Part shown: one piece after another, positions 43,902-50,644 of the stretch | How the letters are laid out: every line of letters starts with the position of its first letter | Position numbering within the stretch: the stretch's first letter is position 1 | From: an uncultured Bacteroidales bacterium | GTDB taxonomy: Bacteria > Bacteroidota > Bacteroidia > Bacteroidales > Bacteroidaceae | Direction of reading: 5' to 3' | NCBI GenBank assembly: GCA_902782245.1 | Contig: CACZMI010000024.1 | Coordinates: 1-50,644, forward strand | DNA: 50,644 nucleotides | The notes under the pieces: generated by a model | Database searches by the model: none | The model's input: the letters and a program-made list of their open reading frames with translations, nothing else | Told to the model about the DNA's origin: nothing | Position numbers and translations under genes: made by a program

Positions 43902-46244
43902 ATGATAGACTACCAGAAGGAACTCAATCCCAGCCAGTGTGACGCCGTCCTCTATACAGAAGGCGACAGCATGGTCATTGCCGGTGCCGGTTCCGGAAAA
44001 ACACGTGTACTCACGTACAAGATTGCCCACCTGCTTGAGGAGGGTGTGGAGCCTTGGTCCATACTGGCCCTGACCTTTACCAACAAGGCCGCAGGAGAGA
44101 TGAAACAGCGCATAGCGGCGCGAGTGGGAGAGAACCGTGCCCGTTATCTCTGGATGGGTACATTCCACAGCATATTCAGCCGCATACTGCGCTCTGAGGC
44201 CGATAAGATAGGCTACAGTTCAAACTTTACCATCTATGACCAGCAGGACAGCCAGAACCTGATCAAGTCCATTGTCAAGGAGATGCAACTGGATGACAAG
44301 ACCTATAAGGCCAGTGTGGTCCAGAACCGCATAAGCAATGCAAAGAACCGTCTGATAACGGCATCGGGCTACGTTCAAAATGCCGATATCTACAAGCATG
44401 ACCAGTTTAAGCGCATACCTATGGTGGGCAAGATATACGAGCGCTATGAGCAGCGCTGCCGCCAGAGCGACGCCATGGATTTTGATGACCTGCTGCTCAA
44501 TACGTTCATACTGTTCCGTGACCATCCGGATGTACTGGAGCGCTACGGCACATCATTCAAATACATTCTGGTTGATGAGTATCAGGATACCAACTACGCC
44601 CAGCACTGCATAGTATGGCAACTTACCCGTAACGGTGCCAAGGTATGTGTGGTAGGTGACGATGCCCAGAGCATCTACTCGTTCCGTGGTGCAAATCTGG
44701 ACAACATGCTTAAGTTTTCAAAACTGTACCCTGATTCCAAACTGTTCAAACTGGAGCAGAACTACCGCTCCACCCAGACTATAGTGGAGGCGGCAGGAAC
44801 ACTTATAAGCAAAAACCACGCACAGATACCCAAGAAAGTATTCTCGGAGAATGAAGAGGGTGACAAGATAAAGGTGCTGTGCGCTCACTCAGACCTTGAG
44901 GAAAGCGAGATGGTGGCAAACCGCATGCTTGACCTGCATACATTCAAGGATGTGCCATGGAGCCAGATAGCAATACTATACCGCACCAACGCCCAATCGC
45001 GTCCGCTTGAGGAGGCCCTGCGCAAACGCGGATTACCATACAAGATCTATGGAGGCCTGTCATTCTACCAGCGCAAGGAGATAAAGGATGTGATAGCCTA
45101 TTTCCGCATGAGCGTAAACCCCAATGATGAGGAGGCGTTCAAGCGCATCATCAACTATCCTGCCCGCGGAATAGGCCAGACCACTGTAGGTAAGATCCTT
45201 TCTGTGGCAATGGAGAACGGTGTCAGCTTGTGGAGCGTTATAAGCAATCCCGCCGATTACCGTCTGGATGTGAATTCCGGTACCGCCGCCAAGTTATCGG
45301 CCTTTAGGACAATGCTGGAGAGTTTCATGGCCGATGCCTCCAGTGTTGACGCGCAGCAGCTCTCAGAGCGGATAGTCAATGAAACCGGCATAATGCGTGA
45401 ACTCCAGGCCGATACAACCGTCGAGGGTATAGGTCGTAAGGATAATGTTGAGGAACTGCTTGCCAATATAGCCCAGTTCTGCCTGGACCGCAAGGAGGAG
45501 GGCAATGAACGTTGTTTCATGACCGATTACCTGAGCGAGGTATCACTCATGACTGATCAGGATAACGAGACTGATGAGGACTTGGAGAAGGTCACCCTCA
45601 TGACCGTACATGCCGCCAAGGGTCTTGAGTTTGACGCCGTATTCATTGTGGGACTTGAAGAGAACCTCTTTCCCAGCGATATGAGCGGTGACAGCGAGCG
45701 TGAGATAGAGGAGGAGCGCCGCCTGTTCTATGTAGCAATGACTCGCGCGCGCAAGTATCTGACGCTGCTTTTTGCAACCACCCGTTTCAAGTATGGCAGT
45801 GTTGACTTCTGTACTCCTAGCAGATTTCTTAAGGATATTGATTCAAGATATTTGAATATGCCTTCGGAAGGCATCAAATCTTCCTGGAACAGCCGTCCAT
45901 CGATGTTTGCTGATGAGGATTCCAAACCGGTATTCCAGCGTCGTGAGTATTCTTCTGCATCGACATTCCAAGCCAAGAAGAAGCTGGAAAATGAGCAACC
46001 CGTCCGCAAGCCGTGGCAGCAGGGTAAGTTCCAGAAAGTAACTGAGTCTATGCTTGAGAACACTGCTCCGGGCCAGTCATCGGCCCTGAAGGTGGGTAGT
46101 GTGATAGAGCATGAGCGGTTTGGTATTGGCAGTGTGCTGGAAGTTGAGGGTTCGGGCGGAGATACCAAGGCGCGAATCAAGTTCCTCAATGTGGGCGAGA
46201 AGACGCTGTTGCTAAAATTTGCACGCTACAAAATCCTTAAATAA
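43902..46244 (+). CDS. uvrD: UvrD/PcrA-type 3'-5' DNA helicase
   Basis: 780 residues, superfamily 1A. Motifs in order: Q motif LNPSQCDAVLYTEG, Walker A AGAGSGKTRVL, LALTFTNKAAGEMKQR, Walker B LVDEYQDTN, GDDAQSIYSFRGA, LEQNYRSTQTI, TVHAAKGLEFDAVFIVG, and VAMTRARKYLTL. A C-terminal Tudor-like domain (GSVIEHERFGIGSVLEVEG) is typical of PcrA/UvrD that touch RNA polymerase. It acts in nucleotide excision repair, mismatch repair and replication restart. ATG at 43902 fits the family; TTG at 43896 is an in-frame alternative. A TAATTTCG at 43876-43883 may be a weak -7 box. Confidence 0.95.
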   Translation: MIDYQKELNPSQCDAVLYTEGDSMVIAGAGSGKTRVLTYKIAHLLEEGVEPWSILALTFTNKAAGEMKQRIAARVGENRARYLWMGTFHSIFSRILRSEADKIGYSSNFTIYDQQDSQNLIKSIVKEMQLDDKTYKASVVQNRISNAKNRLITASGYVQNADIYKHDQFKRIPMVGKIYERYEQRCRQSDAMDFDDLLLNTFILFRDHPDVLERYGTSFKYILVDEYQDTNYAQHCIVWQLTRNGAKVCVVGDDAQSIYSFRGANLDNMLKFSKLYPDSKLFKLEQNYRSTQTIVEAAGTLISKNHAQIPKKVFSENEEGDKIKVLCAHSDLEESEMVANRMLDLHTFKDVPWSQIAILYRTNAQSRPLEEALRKRGLPYKIYGGLSFYQRKEIKDVIAYFRMSVNPNDEEAFKRIINYPARGIGQTTVGKILSVAMENGVSLWSVISNPADYRLDVNSGTAAKLSAFRTMLESFMADASSVDAQQLSERIVNETGIMRELQADTTVEGIGRKDNVEELLANIAQFCLDRKEEGNERCFMTDYLSEVSLMTDQDNETDEDLEKVTLMTVHAAKGLEFDAVFIVGLEENLFPSDMSGDSEREIEEERRLFYVAMTRARKYLTLLFATTRFKYGSVDFCTPSRFLKDIDSRYLNMPSEGIKSSWNSRPSMFADEDSKPVFQRREYSSASTFQAKKKLENEQPVRKPWQQGKFQKVTESMLENTAPGQSSALKVGSVIEHERFGIGSVLEVEGSGGDTKARIKFLNVGEKTLLLKFARYKILK

Positions 46245-46251
46245 AACCTTT

Positions 46252-46944
46252 ATGAGAATTACAAAAGTCCTTTTTGCATTTTTCTTTGTTTGTTCGATCG
46301 CCTCGTGTGGCAGTCTGCGCCGTATAGGATATGAGAACGGTCATGAGTACGTTGACCTGGGTCTTAGTGTCAAATGGGCGACAATGAATGTAGGTGCCCA
46401 GGCGCCTCAGGAATCGGGAGAGTATTATGCCTGGGGTGAACTTGAACCCAAGGAAGTCTATGATTGGGTGACATACAGTTTCCGCACAGCCGGAGACACC
46501 GTGTATGATGTACAGCTATCCAAGTACAACACCAAAAAGAATCACGGAACGGTTGACAAAATAACGAGCCTTTTACGGGCCGATGATGTGGCAAACGTGA
46601 AGTGGGGAGGCGGTTGGCGTTATCCAACAATAGCCGAGATTGAAGAACTGATGGATGAGAACAACTGCACCTGGATCTGGACGACAATGAAAGGAGTGGA
46701 CGGCTATAAGGTCAAGAGCAGGAAGAAAGGTTATAAACGCCGTTATATATTTATTCCTGCGGCAGGTGCACGTTCCGGTTCCGGATTTGATGAGAAAGAG
46801 ACGGGAGGCGTGTACTGGTCCGATACGCTGATAGAGGCCTTTTATGCCTGCATAATCTCTTTCACGCCCGATGCAATCAGCGCATATAGTGCATCGGAGC
46901 GTTTCATGGGCCTGCCGGTCCGTCCGGTCTGCCCCAAGTATTAG
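46252..46944 (+). CDS. Lipoprotein with FISUMP-like domain, function unknown
   Basis: 230 residues with a lipoprotein signal (FVCSIASC). The mature part begins YENGHEYVDLGLSVKWATMNVGA and has AWGELEPKE, WGGGWRYPTIAEIEEL and FIPAAGARSGS, then PVRPVCPKY at the end. This is the pattern of the Fibrobacter succinogenes major-paralogous-like domain, frequent as surface or envelope lipoproteins in Bacteroidales. No catalytic residues can be assigned. It begins 7 bp after the helicase but is probably unrelated in function; ATG at 46252 is chosen to give the signal peptide. It converges on the DUF4249 gene with 1 bp between the stops. Confidence 0.72.
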   Translation: MRITKVLFAFFFVCSIASCGSLRRIGYENGHEYVDLGLSVKWATMNVGAQAPQESGEYYAWGELEPKEVYDWVTYSFRTAGDTVYDVQLSKYNTKKNHGTVDKITSLLRADDVANVKWGGGWRYPTIAEIEELMDENNCTWIWTTMKGVDGYKVKSRKKGYKRRYIFIPAAGARSGSGFDEKETGGVYWSDTLIEAFYACIISFTPDAISAYSASERFMGLPVRPVCPKY

Positions 46945-46945
46945 C

Positions 46946-48040
46946 CTATTTGAATTTGTGCTTGAATTCCGTTTGGAAGGTCTTTGAGGTGTAGGTGGCA
47001 ACGATGCCGGCACCGCCCTTTACGTTATGGAGTATGGTGACTGGCTCCGATAGGAATGATATGTCATCGGCATCCCAGTAATCATTCACGGATTTGTGGT
47101 AATAGTAGTAGGCATCTGAGAAAACGTACAGTTTGACGGTGACCGAATAGACTATCTCATCCTTTATCTTGTCGGCAATCGAGTAGGGGTCGGTACCCTC
47201 TAAATAACCTTCGTTGCTGTAAGAGTAGACTAGGCCTAAGGTATCCGGTTTTTCCATCATGATTTCGAAACTGAACTTGTTCCCGTCTTTGATGTGAAGG
47301 TCGTCAAACATGAATTCGGCTTTACCCCATTCAAACTGGCTGTCAGCCTCGGTCTCTTCAAGAACGGCGGTGGCACCATCGGCCTGGCCCAGCAGAATCT
47401 TGGTCTCAGAAGGTATTTTGAAATGCAGAACTTTCTGAAGAGTGTCATATTGTTCTGTCCAATCATTGTATTGGTAATAGATTACCGAGGGCTCGATGGT
47501 AAGCATGTAGAAGTCCTTCTTATCGTCAATACCCTGAATCTCAAGTTCGGTCACCCATACCGAGTCAACCTTTGAGTCATCAAAGTCTGAGACGAAATCA
47601 TCAAACAACTCGCTCATGGTCTGTGTGGGCACATACTCCTTGCGGTAATTGGAGAACAGGCAGTTCTGGGCATGGGGAACAGTGTCGGTGGCCGATACGG
47701 TTCCGTACAGAGGGTGTGAAGCAGTGACGGAGATGATGTCGCCGTCATGGATTGCACGTCCGTCGGAATATGCCTTACTGCTTTCTTCATATGTGGCGGT
47801 GCGTGTCTCTCCGTTGATGTCTACGTTGACTGTAACATCGCTGTTAAGGTTGTGGCCGCTGTAATAGGAGTCCAGGAAGAATGCGCTGTGACTCATCCTG
47901 AACAGAGGAATATTTCCGGATCTGGTGATGCTGTTGACAATAAGCATACGCTCGCTGTCAGGGCCTTTATACTCAATGTCCTTGGTGCATGCACAGATAA
48001 GAACTGCGGCTGACAATATGATGGTGCTGTACTTTTTCAT
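46946..48040 (-). CDS. DUF4249 family lipoprotein
   Basis: 364 residues with a lipoprotein signal (MKKYSTIILSAAVLICAC, acylated Cys18). Mature part: ERMLIVNSITRSGNIPLFRMSHS, then a beta-rich domain resembling an Ig-like first half, as in DUF4249. These proteins are almost always encoded directly after a TonB-dependent receptor, as here (4 bp gap), and may act like a surface lid or substrate-capture partner. Start set at 48040 because it begins at the signal peptide; an in-frame start 78 bp upstream lies within the receptor gene. Ligand unknown. Confidence 0.82.
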   Translation of the reverse strand: MKKYSTIILSAAVLICACTKDIEYKGPDSERMLIVNSITRSGNIPLFRMSHSAFFLDSYYSGHNLNSDVTVNVDINGETRTATYEESSKAYSDGRAIHDGDIISVTASHPLYGTVSATDTVPHAQNCLFSNYRKEYVPTQTMSELFDDFVSDFDDSKVDSVWVTELEIQGIDDKKDFYMLTIEPSVIYYQYNDWTEQYDTLQKVLHFKIPSETKILLGQADGATAVLEETEADSQFEWGKAEFMFDDLHIKDGNKFSFEIMMEKPDTLGLVYSYSNEGYLEGTDPYSIADKIKDEIVYSVTVKLYVFSDAYYYYHKSVNDYWDADDISFLSEPVTILHNVKGGAGIVATYTSKTFQTEFKHKFK

Positions 48041-48044
48041 AACC

Positions 48045-50480
48045 TTAGAATGATATTGCGTAACTGATGGTGGGAAGAATAGGGAACAGGGTGAGTTGGC
48101 GCAGTTTGCGGTCCTCAATCACTTCATTCCCGTTGTAATAGCTGTCAGTATAAACGTAAACAAGGAACGGATTCCGATGGTTGTATGCGTTGTATATGCT
48201 CAGATTCAGAGTGCGGTTTACCCTTTCGGAGAATTTGCGGTGCCAGTTGAAACTCAAATCAAGCCTGTGCGTGGGGTTCAGGCGCAGATTGTTGCGGTTG
48301 TCATAGTAACCCACAGTGCCGTGTGGAAAAAACTCCTGGTCCTGTTCATCGTTAAGAACCTGCGAATCATAGTACTGGGTATAGATCGTTCCGCAGTTTC
48401 CGGTCTCATAGAGCCATGTGGCCGACATGTCGAACCTGTCACTGAACTTGTAACTGCAGGTAATGTCCAACTTGTGGCGGCGGTCATACTTGGCATCAAA
48501 CGTACGTCCGCCGTTAAGTGTCATGCCCGGACGGTCAAACTTGCGCTGTGACTTGTTCCAGGTGTACGCAATCCAGCCGTTGAGCCTGCCCACAGAGCGT
48601 TGTGCCATGAACTCGATGCCGTAACTCCAGCCCTGGCCAAGGGCAATCTTGTTCTGCCAGTCGGTATCGCCGGACAGGTAGGTGGATCCCTCCTTGTACT
48701 CAATCAGGTTGTTCATGTGCTTGTAATAACTTTCAAGGGTGAAATCGGCCAGTCCCTCGATGCTGTATGCGGCTCCCAGTGCCCACTGGTGCGAATGCTC
48801 CGGCTCAATCTTGTCGGTCACAGGCACCCAAAGATCCGTGGGAAGGCTGATCACGTTGTTGGAGAGCAGGTGCACATACTGTGTCATATATGCATAGCCG
48901 GTCTTGAGTGACAGGTCATCGGTAATGAGGAATCGGGCACTCAGTCTGGGCTCCAGAGAGTTAAAATAGCGATTGTTGACGCTGAATCCTGCATATCCGG
49001 CTCCTACGTTGAACCTGATTATATCGGTAAGTTCAATGTCATCCTCGGCATAAAGCTGGAATTCATGAGCTATTATATCCTTTGATCCGAATGACTGGTT
49101 AAAGTTTTCGGTCTTTACGGAGTCGTTGTCCATGGTCTGTGTGCTGTTTATGCTCAGACTCATGACATCGGGAGTAAACTTGTGGTGAGTGTAACTGCCG
49201 CCGAATCTGATCTCCTGCTTGGCCGATGGTGACCAGTGGAAATCACTACGGAAAGAGGCGTCGTATATACCCGATCTCATTCTGATTGAAGAATTGCCCT
49301 CAGTTTTGTTGACCTTGTCCTTATCCTTCATGGTGATTCCCATCCTGTGGCGGTATTGGGTGTAGTTGGCGCTCAGGTCCATAAAGAGCTTGGGGTTGAG
49401 CACATGGTTCCAGCGTATGGCCGAAATGGTGTTTCCCCAGCGCCAGTCAAGTTTTGTCTTTGATTTGTATGCACCTCCCGAACTCTTGTAATTGAAGTAT
49501 ATGTCATCATCACCGCTGTACCAGCTTACATACAGACGGTCGCGGTCATTGAACTTATGGTTCAGTTTTACGTTCAGGTCATAGAAGTAGTAACCCATGC
49601 TGTAGTCCTCATCGTAGCCGGCAAAATCAAATTGCTTGTTGAGCCATATGGCCGAATTCAGCAGGATGTCAGAGTATGTACGGCGGGCCGATATGTTGAA
49701 TGATGTCTTACCTTTTATAATAGGACCCTCCAGATTGATCTTGGATGAAATGAGTCCCAGGGATACGTTGCCGTGATAGTTCTCCATGTCACCGTCCTTC
49801 ATGCGGATATCCACGACCGATGACAGGCGGCCGTAATAGTGGGCCGGGAAACTGCCCTTGTACAGGGTTACGTTCTTGATGGCATCGGGGTTGAACACCG
49901 AGAACATACCGAACATGTGGTTCACGTTATATACGGGTACGCCGTCCAGCAGCAAAAGGTTCTCATCGGGGTTACCTCCTCGTACATAGAGTCCTGCGGT
50001 TGCCTCGGTTCCGGCCTGAACGCCGGGCAGCAGCTGGAGGGCTTTGAGTACATCGGTCTCACCGAACATGGCCGGAACGGCTTTGATCTGCTCAATGGGT
50101 ATGTCGACAGCGCTCATCTGTGAACCGCGTACTCCCAGGATCTCACGGTTGCCGTAGATGGTGACCTCATTCAGGGCATCGACGGTGGGAACGTCTATAT
50201 TGATAACGGTATCCTTGTAAAGAGTGAACGGAATGACCACAGGCTTATATCCTACATAGCCGGTCCGCATCTCTATAGGACCGTCGGGTAGGGTGATGGA
50301 GTAGAATCCGTACTCGTTGGTGATTGTTCCGCGACCGCTTTTGAGGTCCAGGATTGTAGCACCAATCAGTGTCTCCTTGCTAGCCTTGTCGGTTATGTAA
50401 CCGCTGATGGTGTGTTTGTTTTGGGCTTGCAAACAAAGTACTGACAATACTGACAGTAGGAATGTTGTTGTTCTTTTCAT
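48045..50480 (-). CDS. TonB-dependent outer-membrane receptor
   Basis: 811 residues with a signal peptide (MKRTTTFLLSVLSVLCLQAQ), a CarbopepD_reg_2/CNA-B-like domain (HTISGYITDKASKETLIGATILDL), a plug domain (LPGVQAGTEATAGLYVRGGNPDENLLLLDGV, cut here in pieces by family motifs) and a 22-strand-type barrel ending in aromatic ISYAISF. It imports a ligand through the outer membrane using TonB energy. It pairs with a DUF4249 lipoprotein rather than a SusD, so a siderophore, peptide or other small ligand is as likely as a glycan. No obvious promoter box is seen in the 12 bp to the terminator upstream. Confidence 0.9.
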   Translation of the reverse strand: MKRTTTFLLSVLSVLCLQAQNKHTISGYITDKASKETLIGATILDLKSGRGTITNEYGFYSITLPDGPIEMRTGYVGYKPVVIPFTLYKDTVINIDVPTVDALNEVTIYGNREILGVRGSQMSAVDIPIEQIKAVPAMFGETDVLKALQLLPGVQAGTEATAGLYVRGGNPDENLLLLDGVPVYNVNHMFGMFSVFNPDAIKNVTLYKGSFPAHYYGRLSSVVDIRMKDGDMENYHGNVSLGLISSKINLEGPIIKGKTSFNISARRTYSDILLNSAIWLNKQFDFAGYDEDYSMGYYFYDLNVKLNHKFNDRDRLYVSWYSGDDDIYFNYKSSGGAYKSKTKLDWRWGNTISAIRWNHVLNPKLFMDLSANYTQYRHRMGITMKDKDKVNKTEGNSSIRMRSGIYDASFRSDFHWSPSAKQEIRFGGSYTHHKFTPDVMSLSINSTQTMDNDSVKTENFNQSFGSKDIIAHEFQLYAEDDIELTDIIRFNVGAGYAGFSVNNRYFNSLEPRLSARFLITDDLSLKTGYAYMTQYVHLLSNNVISLPTDLWVPVTDKIEPEHSHQWALGAAYSIEGLADFTLESYYKHMNNLIEYKEGSTYLSGDTDWQNKIALGQGWSYGIEFMAQRSVGRLNGWIAYTWNKSQRKFDRPGMTLNGGRTFDAKYDRRHKLDITCSYKFSDRFDMSATWLYETGNCGTIYTQYYDSQVLNDEQDQEFFPHGTVGYYDNRNNLRLNPTHRLDLSFNWHRKFSERVNRTLNLSIYNAYNHRNPFLVYVYTDSYYNGNEVIEDRKLRQLTLFPILPTISYAISF

Positions 50481-50492
50481 TCGTTATTCAAC

Positions 50493-50529
50493 AAAAAAAG
50501 CAGCCTTTCCTGTTAAAGACAAGCTGCTT
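50493..50529 (-). terminator. Intrinsic terminator after tRNA-Gly
   Basis: AAGCAGC/GCTGCTT arms (50498-50504 and 50523-50529) with seven T residues on the minus strand at 50493-50499. It ends the tRNA transcript and lies 12 bp before the receptor start. Confidence 0.7.
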
Positions 50530-50543
50530 AGTAATTCATAAGT

Positions 50544-50619
<76 letters not shown>

Positions 50620-50644
50620 AGATTAAATTTTCTCTGGAAAATTT

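Overview
The window is a contiguous piece of a Bacteroidales genome (Bacteroides/Prevotella-like). The evidence is TAnnTTTG-type -7 promoter boxes, few Shine-Dalgarno sequences, a TonB-dependent receptor paired with a DUF4249 lipoprotein, GH43 and GH13 enzymes, and Bacteroidetes-style multi-SLBB polysaccharide export. Coding density is very high. There is no rRNA operon, CRISPR array or complete insertion sequence; one tRNA-Gly lies at the right edge.

Region 1 (2-15884, + strand) is one tightly packed run of 17 genes with junctions from a 17-bp overlap to a 15-bp gap. The first eleven plus the FAD oxidoreductase form an aryl-polyene/dialkylresorcinol-type lipid pathway: hotdog thioesterase (cut by the window edge), two ketosynthases with intact Cys-His-His, two KS-fold proteins lacking the active-site Cys, an ACP, an EamA-type membrane protein, a LolA-like carrier, a FabZ-like dehydratase, a GT2, an MMPL exporter fused to a PlsC-type acyltransferase, and a CrtI-like oxidoreductase. 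The run continues into a B12-type radical SAM enzyme, an unrecognised 120-residue protein, an alpha/beta hydrolase, a PaaK-like aryl ligase and a second acyltransferase. This tail looks like an add-on that activates, modifies or anchors the aryl lipid, and it is the best candidate here for something undescribed. A GH43 lipoprotein follows 16 bp later.

Region 2 (about 17328-21806) is carAB. CarA lacks the glutaminase nucleophile (Gly248 where Cys is expected), so the enzyme may use free ammonia. CarB has eukaryote-like sequence signatures. The leader carries a strong intrinsic terminator overlapped by a small U-rich reading frame, resembling pyrBI attenuation. carB and a convergent GH13 gene both end inside the arms of a perfect 40-bp inverted repeat (21801-21947). 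Upstream of the GH13 gene, fabD has lost about 37 N-terminal codons and is out of frame with the remnant of its normal start.

Region 3 (24413-40787) is a Wzx/Wzy-type exopolysaccharide locus. It encodes a PglC-like initiating transferase, a six-SLBB exporter, a Wzz without a kinase domain, Wzy, Wzx, one GT2, two GT4s, a fused dehydrogenase/Gfo-Idh-MocA protein, a heparinase II/III-like protein on the opposite strand, and WecC and WecB for ManNAcA. The glycan therefore probably contains ManNAc-uronic acid.

Region 4 (40876-50644) holds a secreted CE1-like esterase, a CPA2 antiporter, a UvrD/PcrA helicase, a small lipoprotein, the DUF4249/TonB receptor pair, and tRNA-Gly(GCC) with its terminator.
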